NCBI GenBank assembly: GCA_036504235.1
Contig: DASXVN010000033.1
Span: 1-8,787 of the forward strand
Direction of reading: 5' to 3'
DNA: 8,787 nucleotides
Source: Zipacnadum sp036504235
GTDB lineage: Bacteria; Armatimonadota; Zipacnadia; Zipacnadales; Zipacnadaceae
The notes below the pieces were generated by a model. That model did no database searches and was not told the DNA's origin. It saw only the letters and a list, made by a program, of their open reading frames with translations. The translations under genes and the position numbers were made by a program. Of the stretch, positions 1-6,634 are shown in pieces; position 1 is the first letter of the stretch; each line of letters opens with the position of its first letter.

Positions 1-53
1 CGCCGGACTAACGATTGCTTACCGACGGCGGGGTACGAGCCCCCGCCCTACAG
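1..53 (-). repeat. Dispersed hairpin repeat, left copy (edge-truncated)
   Basis: These bases match the reverse complement of 8729-8780 with two substitutions and one single-base insertion. The copy at the right end shows the fuller element, which has complementary arms built on GTACCCCGCC and GGCGGGGTAC. The left copy starts inside its first arm, so it probably continues beyond the window. It lies downstream of trxA and contains no gene. It looks like a non-coding REP-like or MITE-like element rather than the end of a transposon, because the 8.6 kb between the copies holds core-type genes and no transposase. Confidence 0.8.
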
Positions 54-78
54 TAACGGCGAACGGCCTTTGCTCTAA

Positions 79-119
79 CTCCCCCTCTCTTGCCACGGAG
101 AGGGGGCCGGGGGGTGAGG
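79..119. repeat. GC-rich palindromic repeat (REP-like)
   Basis: The arms CCCCCTCTC (81-89) and GAGAGGGGG (98-106) are perfectly complementary around an 8-base loop, and a G-rich tail ending in GTGAGG follows. Such C-rich/G-rich palindromes are scattered between genes in many GC-rich bacterial genomes. The right half of the element closely matches a segment inside the dnaE2 gene at 6206-6244. It has no coding potential, and the T-tract expected of an intrinsic terminator is missing. Confidence 0.6.
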
Positions 120-140
120 CCGGCAACCACTGACAGAAAG

Positions 141-168
141 ACGGCCGCCGGAAACCTCCGGCGGCCGT
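141..168 (-). terminator. Probable intrinsic terminator of trxA
   Basis: A perfect 11-bp inverted repeat (141-151 and 158-168, arm ACGGCCGCCGG) encloses a 6-base loop, 24 bases past the thioredoxin stop codon. Read on the minus strand the stem is followed by CTTTCTGTC, which is only a modest U-rich tail. The strength of the stem and its position at the end of the leftward gene row support a terminator role. Confidence 0.7.
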
Positions 169-192
169 TTGCGTGTTTCGGTTCGGTCGCGG

Positions 193-516
193 CTAGAGCT
201 GGGCGTCGATCATGGTGCCGAGCTGCCCGCCGGTCTGCACCCCGATGGCCTGGTCCACGACCTTGCCGCCCTTGAACAGGAACAGGGCCGGGATGCTGCG
301 GATGCCGAACTTGGAGGAGACCTCCGGGTTGTCATCCACGTTGAGCTTGACGACCTTGCACTTGCCGGTGTATTTTTCGGCGACTTCGGCGACGATGGGA
401 CCGGCCATGCGGCAAGGCCCGCACCAGGGAGCCCAGAAATCAACCAGCACGGGCAGGTCAGACTTCAGTACTTCCGCGTCAAAACTAGCATCGGTTACTT
501 CCAGGGGTTCGGCCAT
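193..516 (-). CDS. trxA: Thioredoxin
   Basis: A 107-residue thioredoxin, the usual length for this family. It reduces disulfides in cytoplasmic proteins and is itself recharged by thioredoxin reductase, which is not in the window. The active site WCGPC lies at residues 31-35, the buried aspartate of the LVDFWAPW motif is D26, and the cis-proline is P76 in the SIPAL segment. There is no signal peptide, so the protein should be cytoplasmic. The ATG is preceded by a good ribosome site (AGGAGG, 8 bases upstream), which fixes the start. It is the last gene of the leftward row, 63 bases after the M14 peptidase gene, and a hairpin at 141-168 probably ends the transcript. Nothing is unusual in the sequence. 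Confidence 0.97.
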   Translation of the reverse strand: MAEPLEVTDASFDAEVLKSDLPVLVDFWAPWCGPCRMAGPIVAEVAEKYTGKCKVVKLNVDDNPEVSSKFGIRSIPALFLFKGGKVVDQAIGVQTGGQLGTMIDAQL

Positions 517-542
517 GAGAACGCCTCCTAGGCACTACAGGT

Positions 543-561
543 CGCGCTGACTCGCAGCGCG
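543..561 (-). other. Hairpin between peptidase gene and trxA
   Basis: CGCGCTG (543-549) and CAGCGCG (555-561) form a perfect 7-bp stem around a 5-base loop. It lies in the 63-base gap between the M14 peptidase stop codon and the trxA ribosome site. No U-tract follows in the leftward direction, so it is more likely an mRNA-processing or stability hairpin, or a weak terminator, than a strong stop. No convincing separate trxA promoter was found in this gap. Confidence 0.4.
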
Positions 562-579
562 GTTGTTGAAGACTAGCTG

Positions 580-1857
580 CTAACGGGCCGCCACAACGCT
601 GTTCTCGGTGACTTCCACTGCGAGCTGCCGGGTGGCGATCTCCGTATCCCCGGCGCCGTAGGCGGTCACCGTGACCGGGTGCCGGCCGACCGGGAGCGTC
701 CCCAGGTCCAGCGGCCAGGTGTTCTCCCGCAGGTTGCTCAGCGCGCGGGTCCGCCCGCCGACGGCGACCTCCACGTACGAGAAGCTGTCGCCGCCTTCCA
801 CCTGCACATGAAGCTGCGCCTTGCGATGATTCGGCGCCGCTTCCGGCTGGAAGCTCACCGTCATCTGCACCGGCGCGGCGGGTGCAGGCCCGGACGGGGG
901 CGGCGGGGTCGCGGCCGGCGCTGCCGCTGCGGGTGCGGCTGATTCAGTGACGCCGTCGTGCATCAGGTAGTTCGCTATGACCAGGACGCTGACCACGTGG
1001 AATCCCGCGCGCACCGGCAGCGTGCGCCCGGCGCCATTCTTGGCCTCGCACAGGAAGGTCGGGAATTTCTGATGCAGGCCGAGTTGCCGGTGGCACAGCG
1101 CGAGGCTGTCGCCGGGATAGTCATAGTAGACATTCAGCGGGTAGCCCAGGGTGTGCAGCCACGTCGAGATGCCGGTGCTGATCGCCTTGGTGCGGCGGCT
1201 CAGCCCGGTCGGGATGGCGGGGCAGGCGCCGATGGTCTCCAGGAAGTTCTCCTGATAGGAGGCCTTCCCGGAGGAAGCCGGCAGCTCGTGCAGGTCCACG
1301 ACGGCCTGCGGTTTCTCCAGAGCGATCGCCGCAGTGATCGCCCGGGTCTCTACCTGAGTGAGCTGCGCCCAGTCGCGGTTGAGGTCCACACCGTTGGCGT
1401 TGGCGCGGCGATTGATCGCGGCCCCGTCCGGGTTGGCCACCGGCACCGCCAGGATGCGCAGGTACTTGAGAATGTCCTGCTCCAGCGGGGTCGGCGCCTC
1501 GGCGAACTGCTGCAGAATCGCCAGGGTGGACTCGCTGCCGGCGGCCTCCGAGCCGTGCTGGCGGCCAATGATGAAGATGGTGGCCTTCGGGCCGGGATAG
1601 GAAAAATCGGTGACCTCAGCCATCACCAGCGGGCGGCCTTGCGAGGTGAGGGCCAACTGGTGCAGCCGGCAGCGGCCGGTAGCAGGCAACGCGGCCAGGG
1701 CCGCGTTAAGCTGAGTGAGGCTGCGCGGGGAGGCGGGCACGCGGGCCAGAATCTCGCGCACAATATCGGCGGAGGCCGGGGGCATGAGCCCCGCCCCTCC
1801 CCAGAGGAGAAGCGCCGCGAGGATCCAGGTCCGATTGAGACTGCGATGGTTAGGCAT
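580..1857 (-). CDS. Secreted M14-family zinc metallocarboxypeptidase with C-terminal Ig-like domain
   Basis: A 425-residue exported zinc peptidase. Residues 1-30 form a signal peptide: a basic start, the hydrophobic stretch ILAALLLWGGAG, and likely cleavage after ASA before D31. The M14 catalytic set is complete: zinc ligands H101 and E104 (RQHGSE) and H190 (VDLHE), the substrate-binding NPDG...DLNRDW segment with N160 and R161, and catalytic E271 (FLCEAKNG). M14 enzymes trim C-terminal residues from peptides or cleave cell-wall peptides; the substrate here cannot be told. A Pro/Ala-rich linker at about 305-330 leads to a ~90-residue beta-rich domain resembling bacterial Ig-like folds. The frame stays open upstream to 1986, overlapping ald. 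The ATG at 1857 is preferred because it puts the signal peptide at the N-terminus and removes the overlap. Its ribosome site is weak. The gene lies 85 bases after ald. Confidence 0.88.
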   Translation of the reverse strand: MPNHRSLNRTWILAALLLWGGAGLMPPASADIVREILARVPASPRSLTQLNAALAALPATGRCRLHQLALTSQGRPLVMAEVTDFSYPGPKATIFIIGRQHGSEAAGSESTLAILQQFAEAPTPLEQDILKYLRILAVPVANPDGAAINRRANANGVDLNRDWAQLTQVETRAITAAIALEKPQAVVDLHELPASSGKASYQENFLETIGACPAIPTGLSRRTKAISTGISTWLHTLGYPLNVYYDYPGDSLALCHRQLGLHQKFPTFLCEAKNGAGRTLPVRAGFHVVSVLVIANYLMHDGVTESAAPAAAAPAATPPPPSGPAPAAPVQMTVSFQPEAAPNHRKAQLHVQVEGGDSFSYVEVAVGGRTRALSNLRENTWPLDLGTLPVGRHPVTVTAYGAGDTEIATRQLAVEVTENSVVAAR

Positions 1858-1902
1858 AAGGCAGGCGGGCGCCGCCGGGTCGGGCCGGCTGTCGCCCCGC
1901 AA

Positions 1903-1932
1903 ATGATACCAGAAAGCCCCCCGCCGAGTAAA
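1903..1932 (-). promoter_or_regulatory. Candidate sigma-70 promoter for the M14 peptidase gene
   Basis: On the minus strand, TTTACT (1932-1927) and TATCAT (1908-1903) are separated by 18 bp, and the -10 carries the TGn extension (TGGTATCAT). The predicted start of transcription is near 1896, leaving a leader of about 40 bases before the ATG at 1857. It lies in the short gap after ald, so it could give the peptidase and trxA expression independent of the genes upstream. The -35 matches consensus at only four of six bases. Confidence 0.45.
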
Positions 1933-1942
1933 GCCGCGCCCC

Positions 1943-3022
1943 CTAACGGAAGGCCTCCGCCACCGCCGGATGCGTGATCTCTCCACCGCGTACGTTCAGG
2001 CCCGAGGCCAGCGCCGGGTCGGCCGCCAGCGCGGCGTCCAGGCCTCGCTCGGCCAGGAAGCAGATGTAGGGCAGGGTGGCGTTGGTCAGGGCGAAGGTGC
2101 TGGTGCGCGGCACCAGTCCGGGCATGTTGGGCACCGCGTAGTGCAGCACGTTGTGCAGCAGGTAAGTCGGCTCGGAGTGGCTGGTCGGGTGGCTGGTCGC
2201 GATGCTGCCGCCCTGGTCAATCGCCACGTCCACGATCACCGCTCCCGGTTTCATCCCCCGGACCATCTCCTCGGTGACCGCATGCGGCGCGCGGGCGCCG
2301 GGGATGAGCACCGCGCCGATCAGCAGGTCCGCATAGGCCGACGAGCGCGCGATATTGTAGGCGTTGGAGTAGACGGTCACCACACGATCCTGCAGAATGT
2401 CGTCCAGGTAGCGCAAGCGGTCGTGGTTTACGTCCAGGATGGTGACGCTGGCGCCCATGCCCAGCGCGACCTTGGCGGCGTTGACGCCCACCGTACCGCA
2501 GCCGATGATGACGACCTCAGCGGGCGGCACCCCCGGCACGCCGCTGAGCAGCACGCCGCGCCCGCCCCCGTCGCGCTGCAGGCAGTGCGCGCCGATTTGG
2601 GTGGCCAGTTTGCCCGCCACCTCACTCATCGGCATCAGCAGGGGCAGATTCTCGCCCTTCTGCACCGTCTCATAGCCCAGCGCGGTGGCGCCGGAGGCCA
2701 GCAGCGCGTCGGTTAGCTCGCGGGAGCCGGCCAGGTGCAGGTAGGTGAACAGCAGCAGGTCGGGGCGCAGGTAGCCGTACTCCTCGGGCAGCGGCTCCTT
2801 GACCTTGACCACTAGCTCCGCCTGCTGCCAGGTCGCGGCGGCCGTGGGCGCAATCTGGACCCCGGCCGCTGCGTATTCCGCGTCGGTAAAGCCGCTGCCG
2901 CCGCCGGCGTTTGTCTCCACCAGGACGCTATGCCCCGCCCGGGTCAGGGCGTCCGCCCCCGCCGGCGTCAGCGCCACCCGATTCTCGCCATCTTTAATCT
3001 CCCGCGGCACGGCGACGATCAT
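1943..3022 (-). CDS. ald: Alanine dehydrogenase
   Basis: A 359-residue NAD-dependent L-alanine dehydrogenase, which interconverts alanine and pyruvate plus ammonia in the cytoplasm. The N-terminal PREIKDGENRVALTP segment is the family signature. Residues matching the known pyruvate-binding and catalytic set are present: R15, K75, H96 (YLHLAG) and D269 (AIDQGG). The Rossmann motif GCGTVG lies at 174-179 with D197 at the end of the next strand. The conserved NMPGLVPRTST segment is at 299-309. Length is close to the usual ~370 residues. A GTG nine bases upstream (3031) is in frame, but it sits inside the ribosome site, so the ATG at 3022 is the start. The gene lies 76 bases after dnaE2 on the same strand; whether it is cotranscribed is unclear. 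No link to DNA repair is evident. Confidence 0.96.
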   Translation of the reverse strand: MIVAVPREIKDGENRVALTPAGADALTRAGHSVLVETNAGGGSGFTDAEYAAAGVQIAPTAAATWQQAELVVKVKEPLPEEYGYLRPDLLLFTYLHLAGSRELTDALLASGATALGYETVQKGENLPLLMPMSEVAGKLATQIGAHCLQRDGGGRGVLLSGVPGVPPAEVVIIGCGTVGVNAAKVALGMGASVTILDVNHDRLRYLDDILQDRVVTVYSNAYNIARSSAYADLLIGAVLIPGARAPHAVTEEMVRGMKPGAVIVDVAIDQGGSIATSHPTSHSEPTYLLHNVLHYAVPNMPGLVPRTSTFALTNATLPYICFLAERGLDAALAADPALASGLNVRGGEITHPAVAEAFR

Positions 3023-3024
3023 GC

Positions 3025-3035
3025 GGATCACCTCT
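3025..3035 (-). promoter_or_regulatory. Extended ribosome binding site deciding the ald start
   Basis: AGAGGTGATCC on the minus strand pairs with the 3' end of 16S rRNA (typical GGATCACCTCCT) over nearly its whole length. It ends two bases before the ATG at 3022. The competing in-frame GTG at 3031 is part of this pairing segment and so is unlikely to serve as a start codon. Confidence 0.75.
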
Positions 3036-3098
3036 CGTGGCTAGCGAAATCTAAGAGCACTTTCCCCCTGCCGCGGCGGGCACCTGCGGTCCCCGCGC

Positions 3099-6000
3099 TC
3101 AGGTTCCGTAGCTGCCGGGGCCGGTCTGCGCGTAGGCCTCCGAGAAGTCCTCGGGCGAAACCACCCCGGCCTCGACTCGGCGCGAGGGGGGGAAGGGGAG
3201 GGGGGTCAGCCGCCGGACGATCACCGCCACATCCCGCTCCCCGCGCCGGCTCAGCTCCCCTTCGGCCATCAGCACCGGCGCGGTGTACAAGAAAGAGCCG
3301 TATTTTTGGTAGGCGTCCTGGTAGATGGTGATGTCCACCAACCCGGCCTGATCCTCCAGGCAGATAAACACGGTGGTGCGCCCGCTGCGGACCGGGGGGC
3401 GCGCCCGCGCCACCACGATCCCGGCCACCCGTACCGGCGCGCGCGGCCGCAGCTCCAGCAGCCGATTGGTGGGCGTCACCCCCTGGCGCTGCGTCATCTC
3501 CACCCAGGGGGCGAAGGGATTGAGCCCGGTGCTCAGCCCCAGCAAGTGCAGGTCCAGTTGCAGACGCTGGTAGGGCGTGATCTCCTCACCGAGGTCCACC
3601 TGCGTGGAGGTCTCCAGGAGGTCCAGGTCCGCGTCGAGCAGCGAGAGATGGCGCGCGGCGGACCGCCCCTGCCGGGCTGCCAGCAGGCCCAGGAGTGAAG
3701 GGATCGAGGCGCCGCTGAAGTCAAAAGCCCGCGCCCGAATGAGGTTCTCGACCGTCGGCCAGGGCACCCGGGTGCGGGCGAGAAAATCGCGCAGGGAGAG
3801 AAACGCTCCGCCCTGCCGGCGCTCGGCCCGGATCTGCTCCAGCGCCGGCCCGGTCATCTCGCGCACCCCGCGCAGGCCGCAGCGGATGGCGAGAGCGGGG
3901 GCATATTCCACCGTATAGTCCGCCTCGCTGCGGTTGACGCAGGGAGGCAGGAGCCGAATCCCCAGCCGCTTGGCCTCTTCGGCCAGGGTCCGGGCGGGGT
4001 AAAAGCCCATCGGCTGGGCGGTGAGCAGCCCGGCGATAAACTCCGCCGGGAAGTAGGTCTTCAGGTAGGCGCTCTCGTAGGAAATGCGGGCGAAACTGGC
4101 CGCGTGGGCCTTATTGAAGCCAAAGGCGGCGAAGGCGGAGACCTCGCGGAAGACGGCCTCAGCGGTGGGGAGCGCGATCCCCTGCCGCTCAGCGCCGTCC
4201 ATGAATTCGGCCTGCAGTTGCTCCATATATCCCGGATGGGAACTCCAGTCCATGGCCTTACGCAACTGATCGGCTTGGCCCAGGGAGAAGCCGCCGATGG
4301 CCGCGGCGACGCGCATGACTTGCTCCTGATAGATGAGCACGCCCCAGGTGCGCTCCAGAATCGGCCGCAGCGAGGGGTGGTGGTAGCGCACCGGCTCGCG
4401 GCCCCGGCGGCGGGCGACAAAGGGGGTGATCATATCCGCCTGCACCGGCCCGGGGCGGAACAGGGAGATGGTGGCGATGATGTCCTCAAAACAGTCGCCC
4501 AGCACCCGCCCCTGCAGGTTGCGCTGGCCGGGGCTCTCCAGTTGGAAGAGGCCGATGGTATTAGTGGAGCGGATCAGTTCGTAAACGCGCGGGTCGTCCA
4601 GGGGCACCCGCTCCAGGTCAAAGCTGGTCCCCCGCGGCGGCCCCTGGCGCAGGAGTTGGAGCGAATGCTCAATCGCGGTGTGGATGCGCAGGCCCAGCAG
4701 GTCCATCTTGAGCAGCCCCAGCGCCTCCACGTCGTCCTTATCATATTGCGCTACCACGATCCCCTTGTTGGCCAGTTGCAGGGGGACCAGATCGGTGAGC
4801 GGCTCGCCGCTGATAATCAGGCCGCCTACGTGGACCGCGAGGTGCCGGGGGAAGCGCGCCACCTGCTCGCAGAGCCCCAGCAGAGTCTGCTCGTGCGCCA
4901 GTTCGGCGGAGAGCGTGCGAGTCTCGGGCAGGTCCTGCAGGCTGGTTTCGAGCCGGCGCAGGTCCACGTAGCCGAAGTTCTGCGAGAGGCGGCGCAGTTG
5001 CCCCTCGCGCATCCCCAGGACCTTGCCCAGCTCGCGGACCGCCGCCCGGGCGCGGAAAGTATTGACCGTCCCCACCGCCGCCACGTGCTCCGCGCCGTAG
5101 CGGCGATAGACGTAGGCCACCACCTCATCGCGTCGGTGGGCGTCGAAATCCAGGTCCACATCGGGCAGATCGCGGCGTTCGGGGTTGAGAAAGCGCTCAA
5201 AAAGCAGGTCGGTGGCGAGCGGCTCGGGCTGAGTCAGGTCCAGCAGGTAGCAGACCAGCGAATCGGCGGCCGAGCCGCGACCGGTGTGGCGGATACCCCG
5301 CTGCTCGGCGAAGCGCACCAGGTCCCAGACGATCAAAAAGTAGTCGGCCAGGCCGCGCTCGTTGATGACCTCCAGTTCATGCGCCAACTGCCGGCGGGCG
5401 CGCGCCCGGAACGACGAGCCGGCGTATTTGCGCTCCAGAGCCTCCTCGCAGAGCCGGCGCAGGAAATCGCTGCGCGCGGTCGGGGCCTCCGGATCGGTGG
5501 GCAGGGGCACCCGCACGCCCGGGTCCGCCGCCAGTTCCTCCGTAAAGGCGAATTTCGGCAGGTGAGTTGTCTCCAGGTCCAGCGTCCACCGGCAGCGGGT
5601 CGCGATCTCCTCAGTCGCGGCGAGGGCGGCGGGCAGATCGGCAAACAGTCGCGCCATCTGGGCGGGCGACTTGAGATAGTACTCCTGATTGGGGAGGCGC
5701 CCCGGGTGATGATCGCCCAGCGCTACCCCCTGCCCCAGGCAGTAGAGGGCGTCCTGCAGCGGAGCAAAGTCCCGGGTGACATAGTGCACATCGTTGGTCG
5801 CCACCACCGGCAGGTGCAACTCCGCGGCCAGCCGGGCGGTCTGGTAGCGCAGGGCCTCCGGCTGCGGCTCCTGGCGATGGTGCTGCAACTCCAGATACAG
5901 CCCGTCGGGGCCGAGTAAATCCGCGTAATAGCGCGCCACGCGCGCGGCGGCGCGACGGTCGCGGCGTTGCAGAGCGGCGGCCAACTCGCTGGCCGGGCCC

Positions 6001-6470
6001 CCGCACAGGCCAATCAGGTGGCCGGCGTACTGGCGTAAATGCTCCTGGCGCAGGAAGGGGCGCTTGCGATCTACTTGCTGATACTGGGGCGCGAAAGGCC
6101 CCGCGGAGCGCGCCTCCCCCAGTTGGGCGCAGGTGACCAGCCGGCAGAGGCTGCGGTAGCCCTCGTTGTCCTCCGCCAACAGAACCAGGCGATAGGGGAG
6201 AGAAACCTCCCCCCCCGGGTCCCGCGAGGGGGCGGGGGGGGAGGTGGGGGCGGCTATTGGTTCTATGTCAAACTCTACGCCAATCAGTGGCTGGACACCG
6301 GCGGCCGTGGCGGCGCGGTAGAAGCGGACGGCGCTGGCCAGCGTGTGGTGATCGGTGACCGCCACGGCCGGCATCTCCAGACGGGCCGCGGCCGACACGA
6401 GGTCGTCCAGCGGCGCGGCGCCCTCATAGAAGGAGAAGTTGGAGTGTACGTGCAGGTGCGTGAAAGACAT
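3099..6470 (-). CDS. dnaE2: Error-prone DNA polymerase III alpha subunit, DnaE2 (ImuC) type
   Basis: A 1123-residue C-family DNA polymerase, likely used for translesion synthesis after DNA damage. The PHP domain opens the protein: HLHVHS (5-10), VTDHH (38-42), GVEF (64-67) and NDVHY (226-230). The polymerase aspartates are D439 and D441 in PDVDLDFD, and D590 in LLKMDLLGLR. GFNKAHAASFARISY (784-798) is the fingers region. AQPMGFY (818-824), followed by an EEAKRLGI segment, is characteristic of DnaE2 rather than the replicative DnaE1. Helix-hairpin-helix repeats fill about 840-985 and an OB fold about 1012-1090. No clear QxxLPLF-like clamp motif is seen. It is slightly longer than typical DnaE2, partly through a Pro/Gly-rich insert at 72-90. 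Its ribosome site GGTGAGG contains the stop codon of the preceding microprotein gene, which suggests coupled translation. ImuA and ImuB are absent from the window. The LexA boxes at 6924-6974 suggest SOS control of the operon. Confidence 0.95.
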   Translation of the reverse strand: MSFTHLHVHSNFSFYEGAAPLDDLVSAAARLEMPAVAVTDHHTLASAVRFYRAATAAGVQPLIGVEFDIEPIAAPTSPPAPSRDPGGEVSLPYRLVLLAEDNEGYRSLCRLVTCAQLGEARSAGPFAPQYQQVDRKRPFLRQEHLRQYAGHLIGLCGGPASELAAALQRRDRRAAARVARYYADLLGPDGLYLELQHHRQEPQPEALRYQTARLAAELHLPVVATNDVHYVTRDFAPLQDALYCLGQGVALGDHHPGRLPNQEYYLKSPAQMARLFADLPAALAATEEIATRCRWTLDLETTHLPKFAFTEELAADPGVRVPLPTDPEAPTARSDFLRRLCEEALERKYAGSSFRARARRQLAHELEVINERGLADYFLIVWDLVRFAEQRGIRHTGRGSAADSLVCYLLDLTQPEPLATDLLFERFLNPERRDLPDVDLDFDAHRRDEVVAYVYRRYGAEHVAAVGTVNTFRARAAVRELGKVLGMREGQLRRLSQNFGYVDLRRLETSLQDLPETRTLSAELAHEQTLLGLCEQVARFPRHLAVHVGGLIISGEPLTDLVPLQLANKGIVVAQYDKDDVEALGLLKMDLLGLRIHTAIEHSLQLLRQGPPRGTSFDLERVPLDDPRVYELIRSTNTIGLFQLESPGQRNLQGRVLGDCFEDIIATISLFRPGPVQADMITPFVARRRGREPVRYHHPSLRPILERTWGVLIYQEQVMRVAAAIGGFSLGQADQLRKAMDWSSHPGYMEQLQAEFMDGAERQGIALPTAEAVFREVSAFAAFGFNKAHAASFARISYESAYLKTYFPAEFIAGLLTAQPMGFYPARTLAEEAKRLGIRLLPPCVNRSEADYTVEYAPALAIRCGLRGVREMTGPALEQIRAERRQGGAFLSLRDFLARTRVPWPTVENLIRARAFDFSGASIPSLLGLLAARQGRSAARHLSLLDADLDLLETSTQVDLGEEITPYQRLQLDLHLLGLSTGLNPFAPWVEMTQRQGVTPTNRLLELRPRAPVRVAGIVVARARPPVRSGRTTVFICLEDQAGLVDITIYQDAYQKYGSFLYTAPVLMAEGELSRRGERDVAVIVRRLTPLPFPPSRRVEAGVVSPEDFSEAYAQTGPGSYGT
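6206..6244. repeat. Palindromic GC repeat embedded in dnaE2
   Basis: A perfect 11-bp inverted repeat (arm CCTCCCCCCCC at 6206-6216, partner at 6234-6244) surrounds a 17-base centre. Its right half (6226-6244) matches the right half of the intergenic repeat at 79-119 almost base for base, with one base missing and one substituted. It encodes DnaE2 residues 76-89 (TSPPAPSRDPGGEV). These lie between the PHP strand ending GVEFDIE and the YRLVLLAEDNEGY segment, where DnaE2 proteins normally have a shorter link. The reading frame is preserved. Confidence 0.6.
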
Positions 6471-6478
6471 AGCCCGCG

Positions 6479-6485
6479 CCTCACC
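6479..6485 (-). promoter_or_regulatory. dnaE2 ribosome site overlapping upstream stop codon
   Basis: GGTGAGG on the minus strand lies 8 bases before the dnaE2 ATG and includes the TGA (6483-6481) that ends the zinc-ribbon gene. A ribosome finishing the microprotein would stop on the dnaE2 initiation site, as expected for translational coupling. Confidence 0.65.
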
Positions 6486-6597
6486 GGGGGCCGAGTTCGC
6501 AGGCGCACCAGCCGCACTGCAGGCAGATTCGGCAACCCCCCTCCATGACTAGTACCGCCCCGCATTCCGGGCAAATATTCCACGTTGTATACAGCAT
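6481..6597 (-). CDS. Small zinc-ribbon protein (38 residues)
   Basis: A 38-residue protein with seven cysteines. The order is CPEC (9-12), a short hydrophobic hairpin GAVLVMEGG, then C22, C25, C28, C31 and C33 in the series GCRICLQCGWCAC. The spacing resembles the C-terminal zinc ribbon of vitamin-B12-dependent (class II) ribonucleotide reductases (CPECG...GCxxCxxCG), so zinc binding is likely; its partner is unknown. The ATG is preceded by GTGAGGA at about 7 bases, and an in-frame TGA four codons upstream excludes a longer protein. The gene lies 37 bases after the DUF6504 gene and 10 bases before dnaE2, so it is the middle gene of the SOS-type operon. A gene this short is easily missed by automatic annotation. 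A role in assisting DnaE2 or delivering it to DNA is only inferred from position. Confidence 0.8.
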   Translation of the reverse strand: MLYTTWNICPECGAVLVMEGGCRICLQCGWCACELGPR

Positions 6598-6634
6598 GGT
6601 GGTTCCTCACTTGTGGATAGAAAGCGTCAGGCGA

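Noticed and set aside
958..1977. 339-codon open frame on the plus strand
   Set aside because: Antisense to the M14 peptidase, which has complete catalytic motifs and a signal peptide. The plus-strand product has no recognisable fold.
1858..1986. Longer N-terminus for the M14 peptidase
   Set aside because: The additional 43 residues overlap ald, are Arg/Pro-rich and would bury the signal peptide inside the protein.
1970..2716. 248-codon open frame on the plus strand
   Set aside because: Antisense to ald, which is unmistakable. The His/Arg/Gly/Gln-rich product is a shadow of its codon use.
3023..3098. Separate ald promoter or terminator in the gap after dnaE2
   Set aside because: No convincing -35/-10 pair or hairpin with a U-tract was found. 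A weak GC-rich palindrome near 3070-3077 is too short to call.
4104..5918. 604-codon open frame on the plus strand
   Set aside because: It lies wholly antisense to dnaE2, whose protein is conserved throughout. The translation is a low-complexity Gln/Arg/Gly-rich product without domains, as expected opposite a GC-rich gene.
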